Source: Acidobacteriota bacterium
GTDB taxonomy: Bacteria; Acidobacteriota; Blastocatellia; Pyrinomonadales; Pyrinomonadaceae
Assembly: GCA_019639195.1 (NCBI GenBank)
Contig: JAHBSI010000001.1
Location: 1,202,062-1,266,061, forward strand
Direction of reading: 5' to 3'
DNA: 64,000 nucleotides
Shown here: piece after piece, positions 8,334 to 17,723 of the stretch
Layout: each line of letters begins with the position of its first letter
Numbering within the stretch: position 1 is the first letter of the stretch
Program-made: the position numbers and the translations under genes
Notes under the pieces: generated by a model
What the model was told of the DNA's origin: nothing
The model's input: the letters and a program-made list of their open reading frames with translations, nothing else
The model's database searches: none

Positions 8334-9628
8334 TCAACGAAACTCACGACGCGAACCTGAAGAGCTGGGTCGAATCAGCCAACGACCCGAATACGGATTT
8401 TCCCATACAGAATCTGCCGTTTTGCCGCGCGATAGACGAATCCGGCAGCGAAGGCCCGTTCGTTGGCGTTGTGATCGGCGATAAGATCCTCGAGTTGACC
8501 GATGAGAATTGTGCCGCCATCGATGTCGTGTATCCGTTTGGAGACAGCGATGATGCCGTCATTCGCGATTGTTCTTCCAAGACACTCTCTGATCTTCGCC
8601 GAACGCTCTCAAACGCGCTAAGGGCGGAGAATGAAGGCACATTCCGCGAGATCCTTGCCTTCGACCTCCACGACCGAGCAGAGTGCCAGATACTTCACCC
8701 TTTCCTGATCGGTGACTACACCGATTTTTACTGCTCGATCTATCACGCGACGAATGTCGGCTCGATGTTTCGGCCCGATAATCCGCTGATGCCGAATTAC
8801 AAATACATTCCGATCGGCTATCACGGGCGTGCCTCAAGCATTGTTTTGAGCGGCGAGGATGTAAAACGTCCGCACGGGCAGAACCGCAGCGATGCAGAAA
8901 AGCCGCCGATATTCGTGCCGTCCCGAAACCTCGATTACGAGATGGAGCTCGGCTTCTTCGTCGGGCAGGGGAACGAACTCGGACAGCCGATCCCGATCTC
9001 CGCGGCCGAAGCGCATATTTTCGGCGTTTGCCTTGTCAACGATTGGTCGGCACGCGACATACAGGGTTGGGAATACCAGCCTTTGGGGCCTTTCCTGGCG
9101 AAGAATTTCGCGACGACGATCTCGCCCTTTGTCGTGACGATGGAGGCACTTGCGCCGTTTAGAACGAACGCCTTTGAACGCGCCGCCGCCGATCCGCAGC
9201 CGCTCGATTATCTTGCGGACGAGAACAATAAAAAATTCGGCGGACTCGACATCAACCTCGAGGTCTATATCCAGACCGAAAAGATGCGGGACGCGAACAT
9301 CGACCCATTTTGCCTGAGCCGCTCGAACACGAAGGATCTTTATTGGACTATCGGCCAGATGCTAACGCATCACGCATCGAACGGCTGCAACCTGCAGGCC
9401 GGCGATCTTCTCGCTACGGGAACTGTCAGCGGGAAAGAGAAGTCCGAACGCGGCTGTCTTTTGGAACTAACATGGCGTGGGAAGGATCCGATCGACCTGC
9501 CAAGCGGTGAACAGCGACGCTTTCTCGAAGATGGCGACGAGATCATTATGAAGGGTTTTTGCGAACGCGAAGGCTTCCGCCGCATTGGGCTTGGCGAATG
9601 CCGCGGGCGCATAACTCCTGCTGACTAG
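8330..9628 (+). CDS. fahA: Fumarylacetoacetase
   Basis: This enzyme catalyses the last step of tyrosine and phenylalanine breakdown, cleaving fumarylacetoacetate to fumarate and acetoacetate. The N-terminal small domain and the C-terminal catalytic domain of the FAH family are both present (432 residues, usual length). Family boxes seen include YTDFYCSIYHATNVGSMFRP, SSIVLSG, the metal-site region YEMELGFFVG, NDWSARDIQGWEYQPLGPF and the C-terminal GDLLATGTVSG. The ATG at 8330 overlaps the stop of the upstream unknown gene. Other tyrosine-degradation genes (hmgA, hppD, maiA) are not in the window. Confidence 0.95.
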   Translation: MINETHDANLKSWVESANDPNTDFPIQNLPFCRAIDESGSEGPFVGVVIGDKILELTDENCAAIDVVYPFGDSDDAVIRDCSSKTLSDLRRTLSNALRAENEGTFREILAFDLHDRAECQILHPFLIGDYTDFYCSIYHATNVGSMFRPDNPLMPNYKYIPIGYHGRASSIVLSGEDVKRPHGQNRSDAEKPPIFVPSRNLDYEMELGFFVGQGNELGQPIPISAAEAHIFGVCLVNDWSARDIQGWEYQPLGPFLAKNFATTISPFVVTMEALAPFRTNAFERAAADPQPLDYLADENNKKFGGLDINLEVYIQTEKMRDANIDPFCLSRSNTKDLYWTIGQMLTHHASNGCNLQAGDLLATGTVSGKEKSERGCLLELTWRGKDPIDLPSGEQRRFLEDGDEIIMKGFCEREGFRRIGLGECRGRITPAD

Positions 9629-9666
9629 AAATCTTTGGAAATAAACTTTTAGGTGGTAGATAAAGC

Positions 9667-10272
9667 ATGTTCAAGAAAGCATTAGCGGTCACTTTGGTCG
9701 CGGTTCTTTGGGTCGCGGCGTACGCGGCCGTACCGATGACGACGGATTCGGCTCACTCGAACGTGAGCTTCAGCCTACCGATACTCGGCGGCCTGTCGAA
9801 AGTTACGGGCAAATTCGGCCAGTTTTCGGCCGATATCAATTTTGACGAGAAAGACATCACGAAGTCGTCGGTCGTTGCAAAGATCAAGACCGACAGCATC
9901 AGCACGGGCATCGGCGCACGCGACAACCACTTGAAGACGGCCGATTTCTTTAACGCAGAGAAGTATCCCGAGATCACGTTCACGAGCAAAAAGGTCGAGA
10001 AAAAAGGCGGAAAGCTTATCCTGACGGGTGATTTCTCGATGCACGGCGTGACCAAAGAGATCTCGTTCCCGTTCACGGTCCACGGCAACTGCGCCGACAA
10101 GAAGGCCGCGGCCGCTGCACCGCCGTGCGGCTTCAAGGCGAGTCTGCAGCTGAACCGAAAGGATTACGGCATCGCGTACGAACGAAAGGATAATCCTGAT
10201 TTTATGGGCGACGTCGTCAACGTCGAGCTCGACATCCTGACGCGTACACCGCCGCCGGCAAAGCCGCAATAG
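9667..10272 (+). CDS. YceI-family exported protein
   Basis: YceI proteins are periplasmic lipocalin-like beta barrels that bind polyprenoid or other long amphipathic molecules. A signal peptide (about 1-20) is followed by the family pattern: DSAHSNVSFSLP near the start, KVTGKFGQFSADINFD, then FFNAEKYPEITFTS and LTGDFSMHGVTKEISFPFTV. The length (201 residues) is typical. An AGGTGG ribosome-binding site precedes the ATG. The exact ligand cannot be read from sequence. The gene is 38 nt downstream of fumarylacetoacetase and may still be part of that transcript. Confidence 0.88.
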   Translation: MFKKALAVTLVAVLWVAAYAAVPMTTDSAHSNVSFSLPILGGLSKVTGKFGQFSADINFDEKDITKSSVVAKIKTDSISTGIGARDNHLKTADFFNAEKYPEITFTSKKVEKKGGKLILTGDFSMHGVTKEISFPFTVHGNCADKKAAAAAPPCGFKASLQLNRKDYGIAYERKDNPDFMGDVVNVELDILTRTPPPAKPQ

Positions 10273-10281
10273 AACGGCAGC

Positions 10282-10884
10282 GTGGACATTGACGCATTCA
10301 TCTTGATCGGCGGGCGGTCTTCCCGATTTGGTTCGGACAAGGCCCTCGCCGATCTTGGCTCGGTCACGCTGGCCGAGAATGCGGCCCGTCTGGCGGCCAA
10401 AATTCCGGGATGTGCGAATATTACATTTGTGGCGGCAAATGAAACACAGTTTGCGGGCTCAGAAATGCCCCAAAACGTCGTCGGAGACAAAAATCCGGGC
10501 TGGGGGTCGTGGAGCGGCATTCAAACGGCTCTAGCGGCCTCTAAACGCGAAATGACGTTCATCCTCGCCTGCGACCTGCCTCTTTTGAGCGAAGAGCTGC
10601 TCGAAAAGCTCGTAAAAGCGGCTTCCGAGCCGGATGTCATCGCCGCAGTGCCGCTCCAACCGGACGGCCGCCTTCAGCCGCTCTGCGGCCTCTATCGCAC
10701 AAAGCCCGTTCTTGCGGCGGTTGAGGCAAGGATCGCGTCCGGTGAACGCCTTCCGTCGCTGATCTCATTCGTCCGCGATCTGGGTGCGGCGATCGTCGAA
10801 CTCCCCGAAAATAGCACTCAGGACGAATTTCTGAACGTGAATACACGCGAAGACCTCGAAAAAGCCCGACGCCTGCGTTCGTAA
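10282..10884 (+). CDS. mobA: Molybdenum cofactor guanylyltransferase (MobA-like)
   Basis: MobA transfers GMP from GTP to molybdopterin to make the guanine dinucleotide cofactor. The N-terminal nucleotide-binding signature LIGGRSSRFGSDKAL (about 8-22) is the classical MobA/nucleotidyltransferase P-loop-like motif. The metal-binding ACDLPLLSEE segment (about 95-104) and the family QPLCGLY motif (about 132-138) are also present. It starts with GTG at 10282, 9 nt after the YceI gene. Substrate choice among related nucleotidyltransferases (MobA versus MocA-type) is inferred, but the motifs favour MobA. Confidence 0.85.
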   Translation: MDIDAFILIGGRSSRFGSDKALADLGSVTLAENAARLAAKIPGCANITFVAANETQFAGSEMPQNVVGDKNPGWGSWSGIQTALAASKREMTFILACDLPLLSEELLEKLVKAASEPDVIAAVPLQPDGRLQPLCGLYRTKPVLAAVEARIASGERLPSLISFVRDLGAAIVELPENSTQDEFLNVNTREDLEKARRLRS

Positions 10885-10917
10885 TTCCCCTCGGGCAGGA
10901 TGTAAGATAAACCTAAG

Positions 10918-12306
10918 GTGATCGAGGACTTTTTCGACAAATTTCACGAGGAATGCGGCATCTTTGGCGTTTTTGGCCATGAAGAGGCGGCGACCTTGAC
11001 GCAGCTCGGGCTTTTTGCCCTGCAGCATCGGGGGCAGGAAGCCTGCGGCATCGTCTCGACCGACGGAGCCGATTTTTTCGAGCATCGTGCGAACGGCCTC
11101 GTCGCAGACGTGCTTAATCCGCACGCCCTCGAAAAGCTCCACGGAAATGCCGCCATCGGCCATACGCGTTATTCCACCGCCGGCAAGAACACGATCAAGG
11201 AAGTGCAGCCATTCTCGGTCACATGCCAGCACGGCAAGATCGCCGTCTGCCACAACGGGAACTTGCCTTTTGCGGACGCACGCCGCAGGGAACTTGAACG
11301 CGAAGGTGCGATCTTCTCGTCGACATCCGATACGGAAACTATCCTGCACGGCATCGCCCGTGCTTCGGGAGCGACCGCTCTTGACGCGATCCGAGAGGTC
11401 ATACGGGAGACCGAAGGTGCCTTTTCGCTTTTGTTTTTAACGCCGGAAGCAATGATCGCCGTTCGGGACCCTCGGGGTTTTCGCCCGCTTGTGCTTGGCA
11501 AATATCAGGATGCCTGGTGCGTTGCCTCCGAAACATGTGCATTCGACCTCATCGACGCCGAATACAAACGCGAGATCGCACCCGGCGAGATGCTCGTCGT
11601 AACAAAGGACGGCGTTGATTCGAGTTTTCCGTTCGAAGAGAAGAAGCACGCGGTCTGCACCTTCGAACACGTATATTTTTCGCGGCCGGATTCGATCATC
11701 TTCGGAAAGTCGGTCAACGAATCACGGCACAAAATGGGCAAGCAGCTCGCCGTCGAACACGCGGTCGAGGCGGATATCGTCGTTCCGGTGCCGGATTCGG
11801 GCGTGGCGGCCGCTATCGGATATTCGGCACAGTCCGGGATCAATTATCGGCAGGCGATAATCCGAAATCACTACGTCGGGCGGACGTTCATCGAGCCTTC
11901 GCAATCGATACGCTCATTCGGCGTGCGTCTGAAACTGAACCCGATAAAGGACCTTATCCAAGGCCGTCGCGTCGTTCTTGTCGATGATTCGATCGTGCGC
12001 GGAACGACCTCGAAGAAGATCGTGCAGATGGTTCGAGATGCCGGTGCAAGCGAGGTGCATATGCGTATCTCGTGTCCGCCGACCGCACACTCATGCTATT
12101 ACGGTGTTGATACGCCGCACCGCAAAGACCTGATCGCGTCGCGTATGAGCATAGAGGAAACTTGCGAATATATCGGCGCCGACACGCTCGGCTATCTCTC
12201 GCTCGAGGGAATGCTGAAAGCCGTCGGCATCGGCGAAGCGGATTCCTGCACCGCCTGCTGGACAGGCAAATACCCAACACTCATCGCAAACGGCCAGACG
12301 GCTTGA
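10918..12306 (+). CDS. purF: Amidophosphoribosyltransferase
   Basis: PurF catalyses the committed step of purine synthesis, making 5-phosphoribosylamine from PRPP and glutamine. A short propeptide ends just before the catalytic cysteine (Cys13 in EECGIFGV), consistent with the self-processed class. The N-terminal glutaminase domain (about 13-240) includes ALQHRGQEACGI and HTRYSTAG. The C-terminal phosphoribosyltransferase domain contains the PRPP-binding loop VVLVDDSIVRGTTS. Cysteines in CTACWTGKYP near the C-terminus fit the 4Fe-4S form of the enzyme, as in Bacillus. The start codon is GTG at 10918. A strong terminator follows at 12336. Confidence 0.96.
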   Translation: MIEDFFDKFHEECGIFGVFGHEEAATLTQLGLFALQHRGQEACGIVSTDGADFFEHRANGLVADVLNPHALEKLHGNAAIGHTRYSTAGKNTIKEVQPFSVTCQHGKIAVCHNGNLPFADARRRELEREGAIFSSTSDTETILHGIARASGATALDAIREVIRETEGAFSLLFLTPEAMIAVRDPRGFRPLVLGKYQDAWCVASETCAFDLIDAEYKREIAPGEMLVVTKDGVDSSFPFEEKKHAVCTFEHVYFSRPDSIIFGKSVNESRHKMGKQLAVEHAVEADIVVPVPDSGVAAAIGYSAQSGINYRQAIIRNHYVGRTFIEPSQSIRSFGVRLKLNPIKDLIQGRRVVLVDDSIVRGTTSKKIVQMVRDAGASEVHMRISCPPTAHSCYYGVDTPHRKDLIASRMSIEETCEYIGADTLGYLSLEGMLKAVGIGEADSCTACWTGKYPTLIANGQTA

Positions 12307-12335
12307 AAAAAAGCAGCATTCCGAAAGAATTGGCT

Positions 12336-12362
12336 ACAGCCTGATCGTGTCGGCTGTTTTTA
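12336..12362 (+). terminator. Hairpin terminator after purF
   Basis: ACAGCC (12336-12341) pairs with GGCTGT (12352-12357) and is followed immediately by TTTTTAA. It lies 30 nt after the purF stop codon and separates purF from the tmRNA gene. Confidence 0.85.
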
Positions 12363-12434
12363 ATTCACGCGCATTGTTGTCGTGATGTCGGAGCTTCGCA
12401 TATCGATCGACGGCGTCCTACGGCAACGGAAGTC

Positions 12435-12463
12435 TTCCTTTTTTCATCAAAATTTCGTACACT
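12435..12463 (+). promoter_or_regulatory. Weak candidate promoter for tmRNA
   Basis: A TACACT box at 12458-12463 has TTCCTT 17 nt upstream (12435-12440). The -35 match is poor. Transcription would begin around 12470 and the precursor would be trimmed to the mature 5' end at 12507. The assignment rests mainly on position. Confidence 0.3.
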
Positions 12464-12506
12464 TTCAGTCCCGGATGCGAATGAAGTGTCCGCGTTCTGC
12501 TCAATT

Positions 12507-12878
12507 GGGGGCGACAGGCTTCGACAGGGGCTTGTATAGATCTTTGAATGCACGTCGGGCTTGAATGGTTAGCTCGTTAAAACAACTGTTCAAACACAAA
12601 TGCTAATCAAGAATTAGCTCTTGCTGCCTAATTAAGTTTAGCTACAGCAATGTCTTACGGGAAGTTTGCTTGATGCGACCCGATAAGGCATAACTCAGTT
12701 CAAGCTAGGGCACGTCCACCGCCTGCGGACGTGTCTGAAACGTTAGTCAGGCTGGTCTTTGGCAAGGTTCGTCCGCTTGCTTACTTGCCGAAGACGAGAC
12801 ACGAGCAAACGGACTAAACGTGTAGATTTCACTGGTCGCAACCTTTGGATGCGGGTTCGATTCCCGCCGCCTCCACCA
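12507..12878 (+). ncRNA. ssrA: Transfer-messenger RNA (tmRNA)
   Basis: tmRNA rescues ribosomes stalled on broken mRNA and tags the product for proteolysis. The 5' end GGGGGCG (12507-12513) pairs with CGCCTCC (12868-12874) to form the acceptor stem with one G-U pair, followed by an encoded ACCA end. The T-arm GCGGG-TTCGATT-CCCGC (12851-12867) is perfect. The tag frame ends at TAA 12629-12631. Reading back from the stop, the tag is most simply ANQELALAA with resume codon GCT at 12602-12604. An upstream resume codon in the same frame (adding residues N-T-N) cannot be excluded. It is a one-piece tmRNA of 372 nt. No tmRNA-specific terminator is seen before the convergent gene. Confidence 0.95.
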
Positions 12879-12898
12879 ATCAAATTCCTAAGAAACCA

Positions 12899-13801
12899 CT
12901 ATCTTTTGCTGCGCGGCACCTTCGCGTCGGTCAGGATCACGAAGTCGCCGGCCTTTTCGAACTTCGACTTGTCGAAATTCTGAAAATCGTCCTCGTAACG
13001 CATCGTTACGACGATAACCTTTGCTTTCGGGCGATAACGCAAAAGGTGCTCGACGGTGCCGAGGCGATTCTCGCTGTGGAAAGCGCCGTTCAACTGGACG
13101 ATCAGCGAATTCTTGTTCTGCTTCAGATATTTCGCCATCGAATCGGCCATCGTGGCGTCCCACAGCGACTGCGACGAGAGGATATTGTCGATCCCCATCG
13201 AGGCCTCGCCGCTTCCGCCCATTAGTGCCTTGAATTTTTTGGAATAGGCTTCTGACGCTTCGGCATAAGGCAGCGGCGCTAACCACGCCTTTGCTTCTTT
13301 TGAGAGCGGACCGAGCGAATTTCGCCCGTTTCGCGAGACCATATTCACATAACGCCGCGGTGCATTCGCCGCAATGACGTCGAGCTTGTTCGTTTTTGCG
13401 AATTCGACGAGCGGCCGATAGTCCGTCTTGTAGTTGCCCCAGGGGCGGCTGTCGTCAAGGAATTTCTTCTCCGTGATAAGGCCCTGCAGGTATTCGTTCA
13501 CGACGATCTGCTCATCGCGTTCGAACATTTCGAGCGACAAAGCGACCTTGCGTTCCTTGCCGTATCTCTCGAAGACCCGGCGAAAGATCTCGTTCTCGAG
13601 ATAATGCCCGACCGCATCGTCGTGCTGTTCGCCGAGGAAAACGACATCGACCGCACCGGCCGCCTCGATTATCTTTTCGAGGCTCGACGGCGTTCCGTCC
13701 GCGTCAAAAACGCGGTAGTTCGCGTCGGTTATTCCAGTTTGTGAAAAGGCAAGCGTTGCTAAAAAAAGCGTCGCTGCGAGAGCAAGTATCGGTTTTCTCA
13801 T
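12899..13801 (-). CDS. ChaN-like exported haem-binding/iron-regulated protein
   Basis: The protein belongs to the ChaN/DUF399 family, members of which bind haem in the cell envelope and are linked to iron uptake. A signal peptide (about 1-20, ending AFSQ) precedes the family core. The diagnostic VVFLGEQHDDAVGH box lies at about 53-66, with LSLEMFERDEQ and the NAPRRYVNMVSRNG segment following. There is no lipobox cysteine, so it should be soluble in the periplasm, unlike lipoprotein ChaN. Its 3' end comes 20 nt from the 3' end of the convergent tmRNA gene. Haem binding is inferred from the family. Confidence 0.82.
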   Translation of the reverse strand: MRKPILALAATLFLATLAFSQTGITDANYRVFDADGTPSSLEKIIEAAGAVDVVFLGEQHDDAVGHYLENEIFRRVFERYGKERKVALSLEMFERDEQIVVNEYLQGLITEKKFLDDSRPWGNYKTDYRPLVEFAKTNKLDVIAANAPRRYVNMVSRNGRNSLGPLSKEAKAWLAPLPYAEASEAYSKKFKALMGGSGEASMGIDNILSSQSLWDATMADSMAKYLKQNKNSLIVQLNGAFHSENRLGTVEHLLRYRPKAKVIVVTMRYEDDFQNFDKSKFEKAGDFVILTDAKVPRSKR

Positions 13802-13823
13802 TTTGATCTTCTAAAAAAGCGTT

Positions 13824-14483
13824 CTAGTGGTCGGGTAATGTCCGGTGCTGAGCCTGTTCATCGGCTTCCTTTCTTTCCTGCAAATGACGTGTCGTTTCGT
13901 CCGTCACGCTGAATGGCGTCGCGGCAAATCGAGTCGTGTTCGCAGGGCCGAGGTATTCGGGGTCATTGTTCGGAAGTTCGGCTGTCGAGCGAGGCTGGCT
14001 TTGCGGCTCGATCTCTTCCGTTGGCTTTGCGGCACCGCCGAAGAGCTTCGAAACATAGAGTCCATTGGCGATCAAAGCGACCCCTACGAGCAGCGGGATC
14101 ACACCGACGACCCACAGTCGTTTGATGATCTCGGCCTCCGGGCCCGGAGCGCCGCCGCCAAGGATCACGCCCTGCATAAAAATATAGAGAAAGATCATCA
14201 GCCCGAGGCCGACGCTCGCGGTGATCGTCCCTGCTTTTATCTCATTGCGGCGTTTTGAGTCCGGTGTAATGCCTTTGAGACGGTCAAGCTCCGCCTTGCG
14301 TTTGACGGCCTGTTCGCTCGACATCAGCATATCGGCGACCCAGGTGTTCTTCCACGCAAATCCCTCGTCGCGTTCGGGCGTGGCGAGAGCTTGTTTCACG
14401 GCGCCGAGATTCGCTCCGCAGGCTTTGCAAAACCTCAGGCCGTCATCCTGTGTCGATCCGCATTTCGGGCAGAACATAGCCAT
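13824..14483 (-). CDS. Zinc-ribbon membrane protein
   Basis: A double CxxC zinc ribbon opens the protein (CPKCG at about 5-9 and CKACG at about 19-23). A cytoplasmic linker and two transmembrane segments (about 88-112 and 125-150) follow. The C-terminal tail is Pro/Gln/Glu-rich and hydrophilic. Proteins with this layout are common but have no defined function. It is transcribed just upstream of the ChaN-like gene (22 nt gap) and is divergent from murI. A GTG or ATG two codons into the open frame would be an equally possible start. Confidence 0.7.
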   Translation of the reverse strand: MAMFCPKCGSTQDDGLRFCKACGANLGAVKQALATPERDEGFAWKNTWVADMLMSSEQAVKRKAELDRLKGITPDSKRRNEIKAGTITASVGLGLMIFLYIFMQGVILGGGAPGPEAEIIKRLWVVGVIPLLVGVALIANGLYVSKLFGGAAKPTEEIEPQSQPRSTAELPNNDPEYLGPANTTRFAATPFSVTDETTRHLQERKEADEQAQHRTLPDH

Positions 14484-14600
14484 ATTATTGCACCAAAAAG
14501 TGAATTTACGAATATCGTCGGGTGTTTGTTCGCTCCGTTTGTCGCGGGCTCGCTTCGCGCCAAACGTGCGCTTTACGCTATATTCTTTCTTTTGCGTGAA

Positions 14601-15467
14601 ATGAACGATCAGGCGATTGGCATCTTTGATTCCGGGGTCGGCGGCCTAACGGTTTACCGTGCGTTGCACGAGCGTCTGCCGAACGAGCGTTTTGTTTATC
14701 TCGGCGACACTGCCCGAGTGCCATACGGTACGAAATCGCTCGCAACGGTCGAGCGTTATGCGCTCGAAAATTCAACATTCCTGGCGTCTTTGGGCATCAA
14801 GCTGTTGGTCGTTGCGTGCAACACGGCGTCGGCGCTCGCTTTGCCCGCGATCCGTGAAAAGGTTGGCATCGAGGTCGTCGGAGTTATCGGTCCGGGCGGG
14901 CGAAAGGCCGTCGAGATCGTACGCGAATTCGGACACGATGCACGCATCGGCGTTATTGCGACCGAAGCGACCGTTGCGAGCAATGCTTATATCGACGCGA
15001 TCCGGCGTGCGTCGGTCGAACCAAAGGTCTTGCAGGCCGCATGCCCGCTCTTTGTTCCGCTCGCCGAAGAGAATTGGATCGATCAGCCCGAAACTGCGAG
15101 CATTGCCGAGAAGTATCTCGCCGAGGTCAAGGAATTCGCACCGCAGGCATTGGTGCTCGGATGCACGCATTATCCGATCCTGCGCAGCGTGATTCAGCGC
15201 ACTGTCGGGCCGAATGTTAAACTAATTGATTCGGGCGAAGCGACTGCCGATGAGGTCGCGATAATACTCGCGAAGAACGGTATTGCGAGTGCGGCCGTGC
15301 CGGAAAAGGCCCGCGAGCTTTGCGATGACCTCGATCATTTTTATGTGACTGACGCCGCAGAAAGATTCTCGCGCGTTGCCGAAAGATTTTTGGGGGCTAG
15401 GCCGCAGCGGCTCGAAGCTATCGAAGTTTACGGCGTTGATGAACTTGGGCAGAAACCCAAAGTGTAG
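14601..15467 (+). CDS. murI: Glutamate racemase
   Basis: MurI makes D-glutamate for peptidoglycan. The family boxes are all present: [16 protein letters not shown] at the N-terminus (Asp in the substrate pocket), the first catalytic cysteine in [13 protein letters not shown], and the second in LGCTHYPIL. The length of 288 residues is slightly above average owing to a C-terminal extension. The ATG at 14601 was chosen because it begins the conserved fold directly; an upstream in-frame start would give a 70-residue arginine-rich extension overlapping the divergent gene. It heads a cluster of five co-directional housekeeping genes ending at trmB. Confidence 0.95.
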   Translation: MNDQAIGIFDSGVGGLTVYRALHERLPNERFVYLGDTARVPYGTKSLATVERYALENSTFLASLGIKLLVVACNTASALALPAIREKVGIEVVGVIGPGGRKAVEIVREFGHDARIGVIATEATVASNAYIDAIRRASVEPKVLQAACPLFVPLAEENWIDQPETASIAEKYLAEVKEFAPQALVLGCTHYPILRSVIQRTVGPNVKLIDSGEATADEVAIILAKNGIASAAVPEKARELCDDLDHFYVTDAAERFSRVAERFLGARPQRLEAIEVYGVDELGQKPKV

Positions 15468-15486
15468 TTCCGCCAGAAAGGTTTTT

Positions 15487-16206
15487 ATGAGTTTTACAAG
15501 ACAAGACGGACGCAGTTTCGATGAGCTGCGTTCGGTCCGGATCACACCTAACATTTCTCCGTATGCGGAAGGCTCTGCGTTGATCGAGGCCGGCCGCACG
15601 AAGGTCATCTGCACTGCGTCGGTCGAAGACCGCGTGCCGCCGTTCTTGCGTAACAAGGGCACCGGCTGGGTCACTGCCGAATATGCGATGCTGCCGCGTG
15701 CGACAAATACGCGAACGCAGCGTGAAACTCTGCGTCCGACGGGCCGCACACAGGAAATTCAACGTCTTATCGGCCGTTCGCTTCGTGCGGTCGTCGATAT
15801 GAAACTGCTCGGCGAACGCCAGATCTTCCTCGATTGCGATGTCATTCAAGCTGACGGCGGGACACGCTGTGCGTCGATCACGGGAGCTTATGTCGCTCTT
15901 GCTCTCGCCTGCAGAAAGCTTGTGCAGACAGGCGTTGTCCGCACGAATCCGATCTTGAGCGAGGTCGCGGCAGTAAGCGTCGGCGTCTGCGAAGAGACGA
16001 CGATACTTGACCTCGCATACACGGAAGATTCGTCCGCCGAGGTCGATATGAATATCGTCTGCACGGGCGAAGGAAAATTCATCGAGATTCAAGGCACCGC
16101 CGAACGCGAGCCTTTTTCACGCGAACAGATGAACGAGATGCTCGCTCTGGCAGAAAAGGGCATCAAGGAGCTTTTTGAGCAGCAGCGAAAGGCACTTGCC
16201 GGATAA
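15487..16206 (+). CDS. rph: Ribonuclease PH
   Basis: RNase PH is a phosphate-dependent 3'-5' exoribonuclease that trims tRNA 3' ends. The 239-residue product matches the family fully. It has the N-terminal [11 protein letters not shown] box, the [14 protein letters not shown] phosphate-site segment, the [22 protein letters not shown] motif (quoted in part) and the [20 protein letters not shown] signature. The ATG at 15487 follows murI after 19 nt. tRNA processing also fits with trmB three genes downstream. Confidence 0.96.
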   Translation: MSFTRQDGRSFDELRSVRITPNISPYAEGSALIEAGRTKVICTASVEDRVPPFLRNKGTGWVTAEYAMLPRATNTRTQRETLRPTGRTQEIQRLIGRSLRAVVDMKLLGERQIFLDCDVIQADGGTRCASITGAYVALALACRKLVQTGVVRTNPILSEVAAVSVGVCEETTILDLAYTEDSSAEVDMNIVCTGEGKFIEIQGTAEREPFSREQMNEMLALAEKGIKELFEQQRKALAG

Positions 16207-16209
16207 TTT

Positions 16210-16965
16210 ATGACCACAAAGATATTCGAAGGAAAATCCGCGATCGTTACGGGCGGCACACGCGGCATCGGCCGCGAGATCGTCCGCGAACTCGCAAAGG
16301 GCGGCGCAAATGTCGCGTTCAACTATTCAAAGAGTGCGGCCGAGGCCGACGCTCTCAAGGCCGAGCTTGAGGCCGCGGGAACTCGCGTTTTTGCGGCGCA
16401 ATGCGACGTTGCGAATACAGAAGCTGCGGCAAATTTTGTCGCCGAGGTAAAAGAAGCGTTCGGCACGGTGGATCTCCTCGTCAATAACGCCGGCATCACG
16501 CGCGATCAGCTGATCCTTCGAATGAAGGAAGAGGATTGGGACGCCGTCATCGACACGAACCTAAAGGGCGCGTGGAATTTTTCAAAGGCGGTGCTGCGTC
16601 CGATGATGCGGAACGAGGACGGCGGCTCGATCCTGAATATCTCTTCGATCTCGGGTGTCGTCGGCATGCTCGGGCAGTCGAACTATTCCGCTTCGAAGGC
16701 CGGAATGATCGGCCTTACGAAATCCCTCGCAAAAGAGATCGCGAGCAAAAAGGTGACGGTGAATGCACTTGCCCTTGGGCTGATCGAAACCGATATGGCG
16801 AGCGAAATGAACGCCGACTATCGCGAGAAGATCCTTTCGATGATACCGCTCGGGCGTCTTGGCCGCGTCGATGAGGCGGCCCAGATCGCGTGCTTTTTGC
16901 TCTCACCCGCGGCAACCTACATCACCGGCCAGGTGATACAGGTTGACGGCGGCCTGGCGATGTAA
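16210..16965 (+). CDS. fabG: 3-oxoacyl-ACP reductase (FabG-type short-chain dehydrogenase)
   Basis: FabG uses NADPH to reduce 3-oxoacyl-ACP in fatty acid elongation. The Rossmann motif [12 protein letters not shown] lies at about 14-25 and NNAGI at about 94-98. The catalytic Ser and the YSASKAG Tyr/Lys pair (about 157-163) are present, and the C-terminus [16 protein letters not shown] is typical of FabG. The gene starts 3 nt after rph. It lacks its usual fab partners here, so a related reductase role on another substrate is possible, though the motif set favours FabG. Confidence 0.88.
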   Translation: MTTKIFEGKSAIVTGGTRGIGREIVRELAKGGANVAFNYSKSAAEADALKAELEAAGTRVFAAQCDVANTEAAANFVAEVKEAFGTVDLLVNNAGITRDQLILRMKEEDWDAVIDTNLKGAWNFSKAVLRPMMRNEDGGSILNISSISGVVGMLGQSNYSASKAGMIGLTKSLAKEIASKKVTVNALALGLIETDMASEMNADYREKILSMIPLGRLGRVDEAAQIACFLLSPAATYITGQVIQVDGGLAM

Positions 16966-16973
16966 CAGCTCTA

Positions 16974-17720
16974 ATGTCACTAGACCGTATCGACGAGGAA
17001 GTAGGCCGCGAAGAGCCGGAGCATCAACACCAACCGCAGGAGCTCGCTTTTCGGCCGGGGCCGCCAATTTACGCGATCATTATCATCGCGTTGTACAGCT
17101 GCGTTTTCCTTGCAGAATTGGTTCGAGGCATCGAGCCGGCGATCGTCGCGGCGGGTTTTGATAAGCAGGCGTATCTGCAGCACGGCGAGCATTGGCGGCT
17201 CTTTACCGGCACGGCCCTTCACGCGGGCCTGCTCCACATCGGGCTCAACAGCATTGCCTTCTACAGCTTCGCACGCCCATTCGAGGCTCTCGCAAACCGT
17301 GCACATCTTGCGATCGTTTTCCTGCTTTCGGCGGTCGGCGGCAGCATTCTGACGCTCGTCCTAAGCCCAGTCGGCATCTCGATCGGGGCTTCCGGCGGCA
17401 TCGTCGGCATCATTGGCTTTCTCGCGGTCTATTCGTTCAAACGACGGCAGTTCATCGCGCCGGAATTTCGCCGGAACCTCATCATCAACATCGGCTTCAT
17501 TCTGCTATACGGCCTTGTCCTAAGCGGAATGGTCGATAATTACGCTCACATCGGCGGGCTGTTGACGGGCGCGGCCTATGCGCTCCTTGCGGTGCCCGGT
17601 GATCCGTACAAAGACCCGCGTGAAGTGCTGCCTCCGATCAAGGTCGCGGGATATCTTTCGCTTGCCGCTTATGGAGCCGTGTGCGGGCTTGCGATCCTCA
17701 CGATCCTCCAGATCGTCTGA
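16974..17720 (+). CDS. Rhomboid-family intramembrane serine protease
   Basis: Rhomboids cleave transmembrane helices inside the bilayer. The predicted six-helix core contains the catalytic serine in SIGASGGIVG (GxSG motif) and the catalytic histidine in NYAHIGGLLTG. The family H-x-G-x-x-H-x-x-x-N region is visible as HAGLLHIGLNS. A hydrophilic N-terminal tail of about 30 residues precedes the first helix. It lies 8 nt after fabG and 3 nt before trmB. The substrate is unknown. Confidence 0.9.
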   Translation: MSLDRIDEEVGREEPEHQHQPQELAFRPGPPIYAIIIIALYSCVFLAELVRGIEPAIVAAGFDKQAYLQHGEHWRLFTGTALHAGLLHIGLNSIAFYSFARPFEALANRAHLAIVFLLSAVGGSILTLVLSPVGISIGASGGIVGIIGFLAVYSFKRRQFIAPEFRRNLIINIGFILLYGLVLSGMVDNYAHIGGLLTGAAYALLAVPGDPYKDPREVLPPIKVAGYLSLAAYGAVCGLAILTILQIV

Positions 17721-17723
17721 ACT

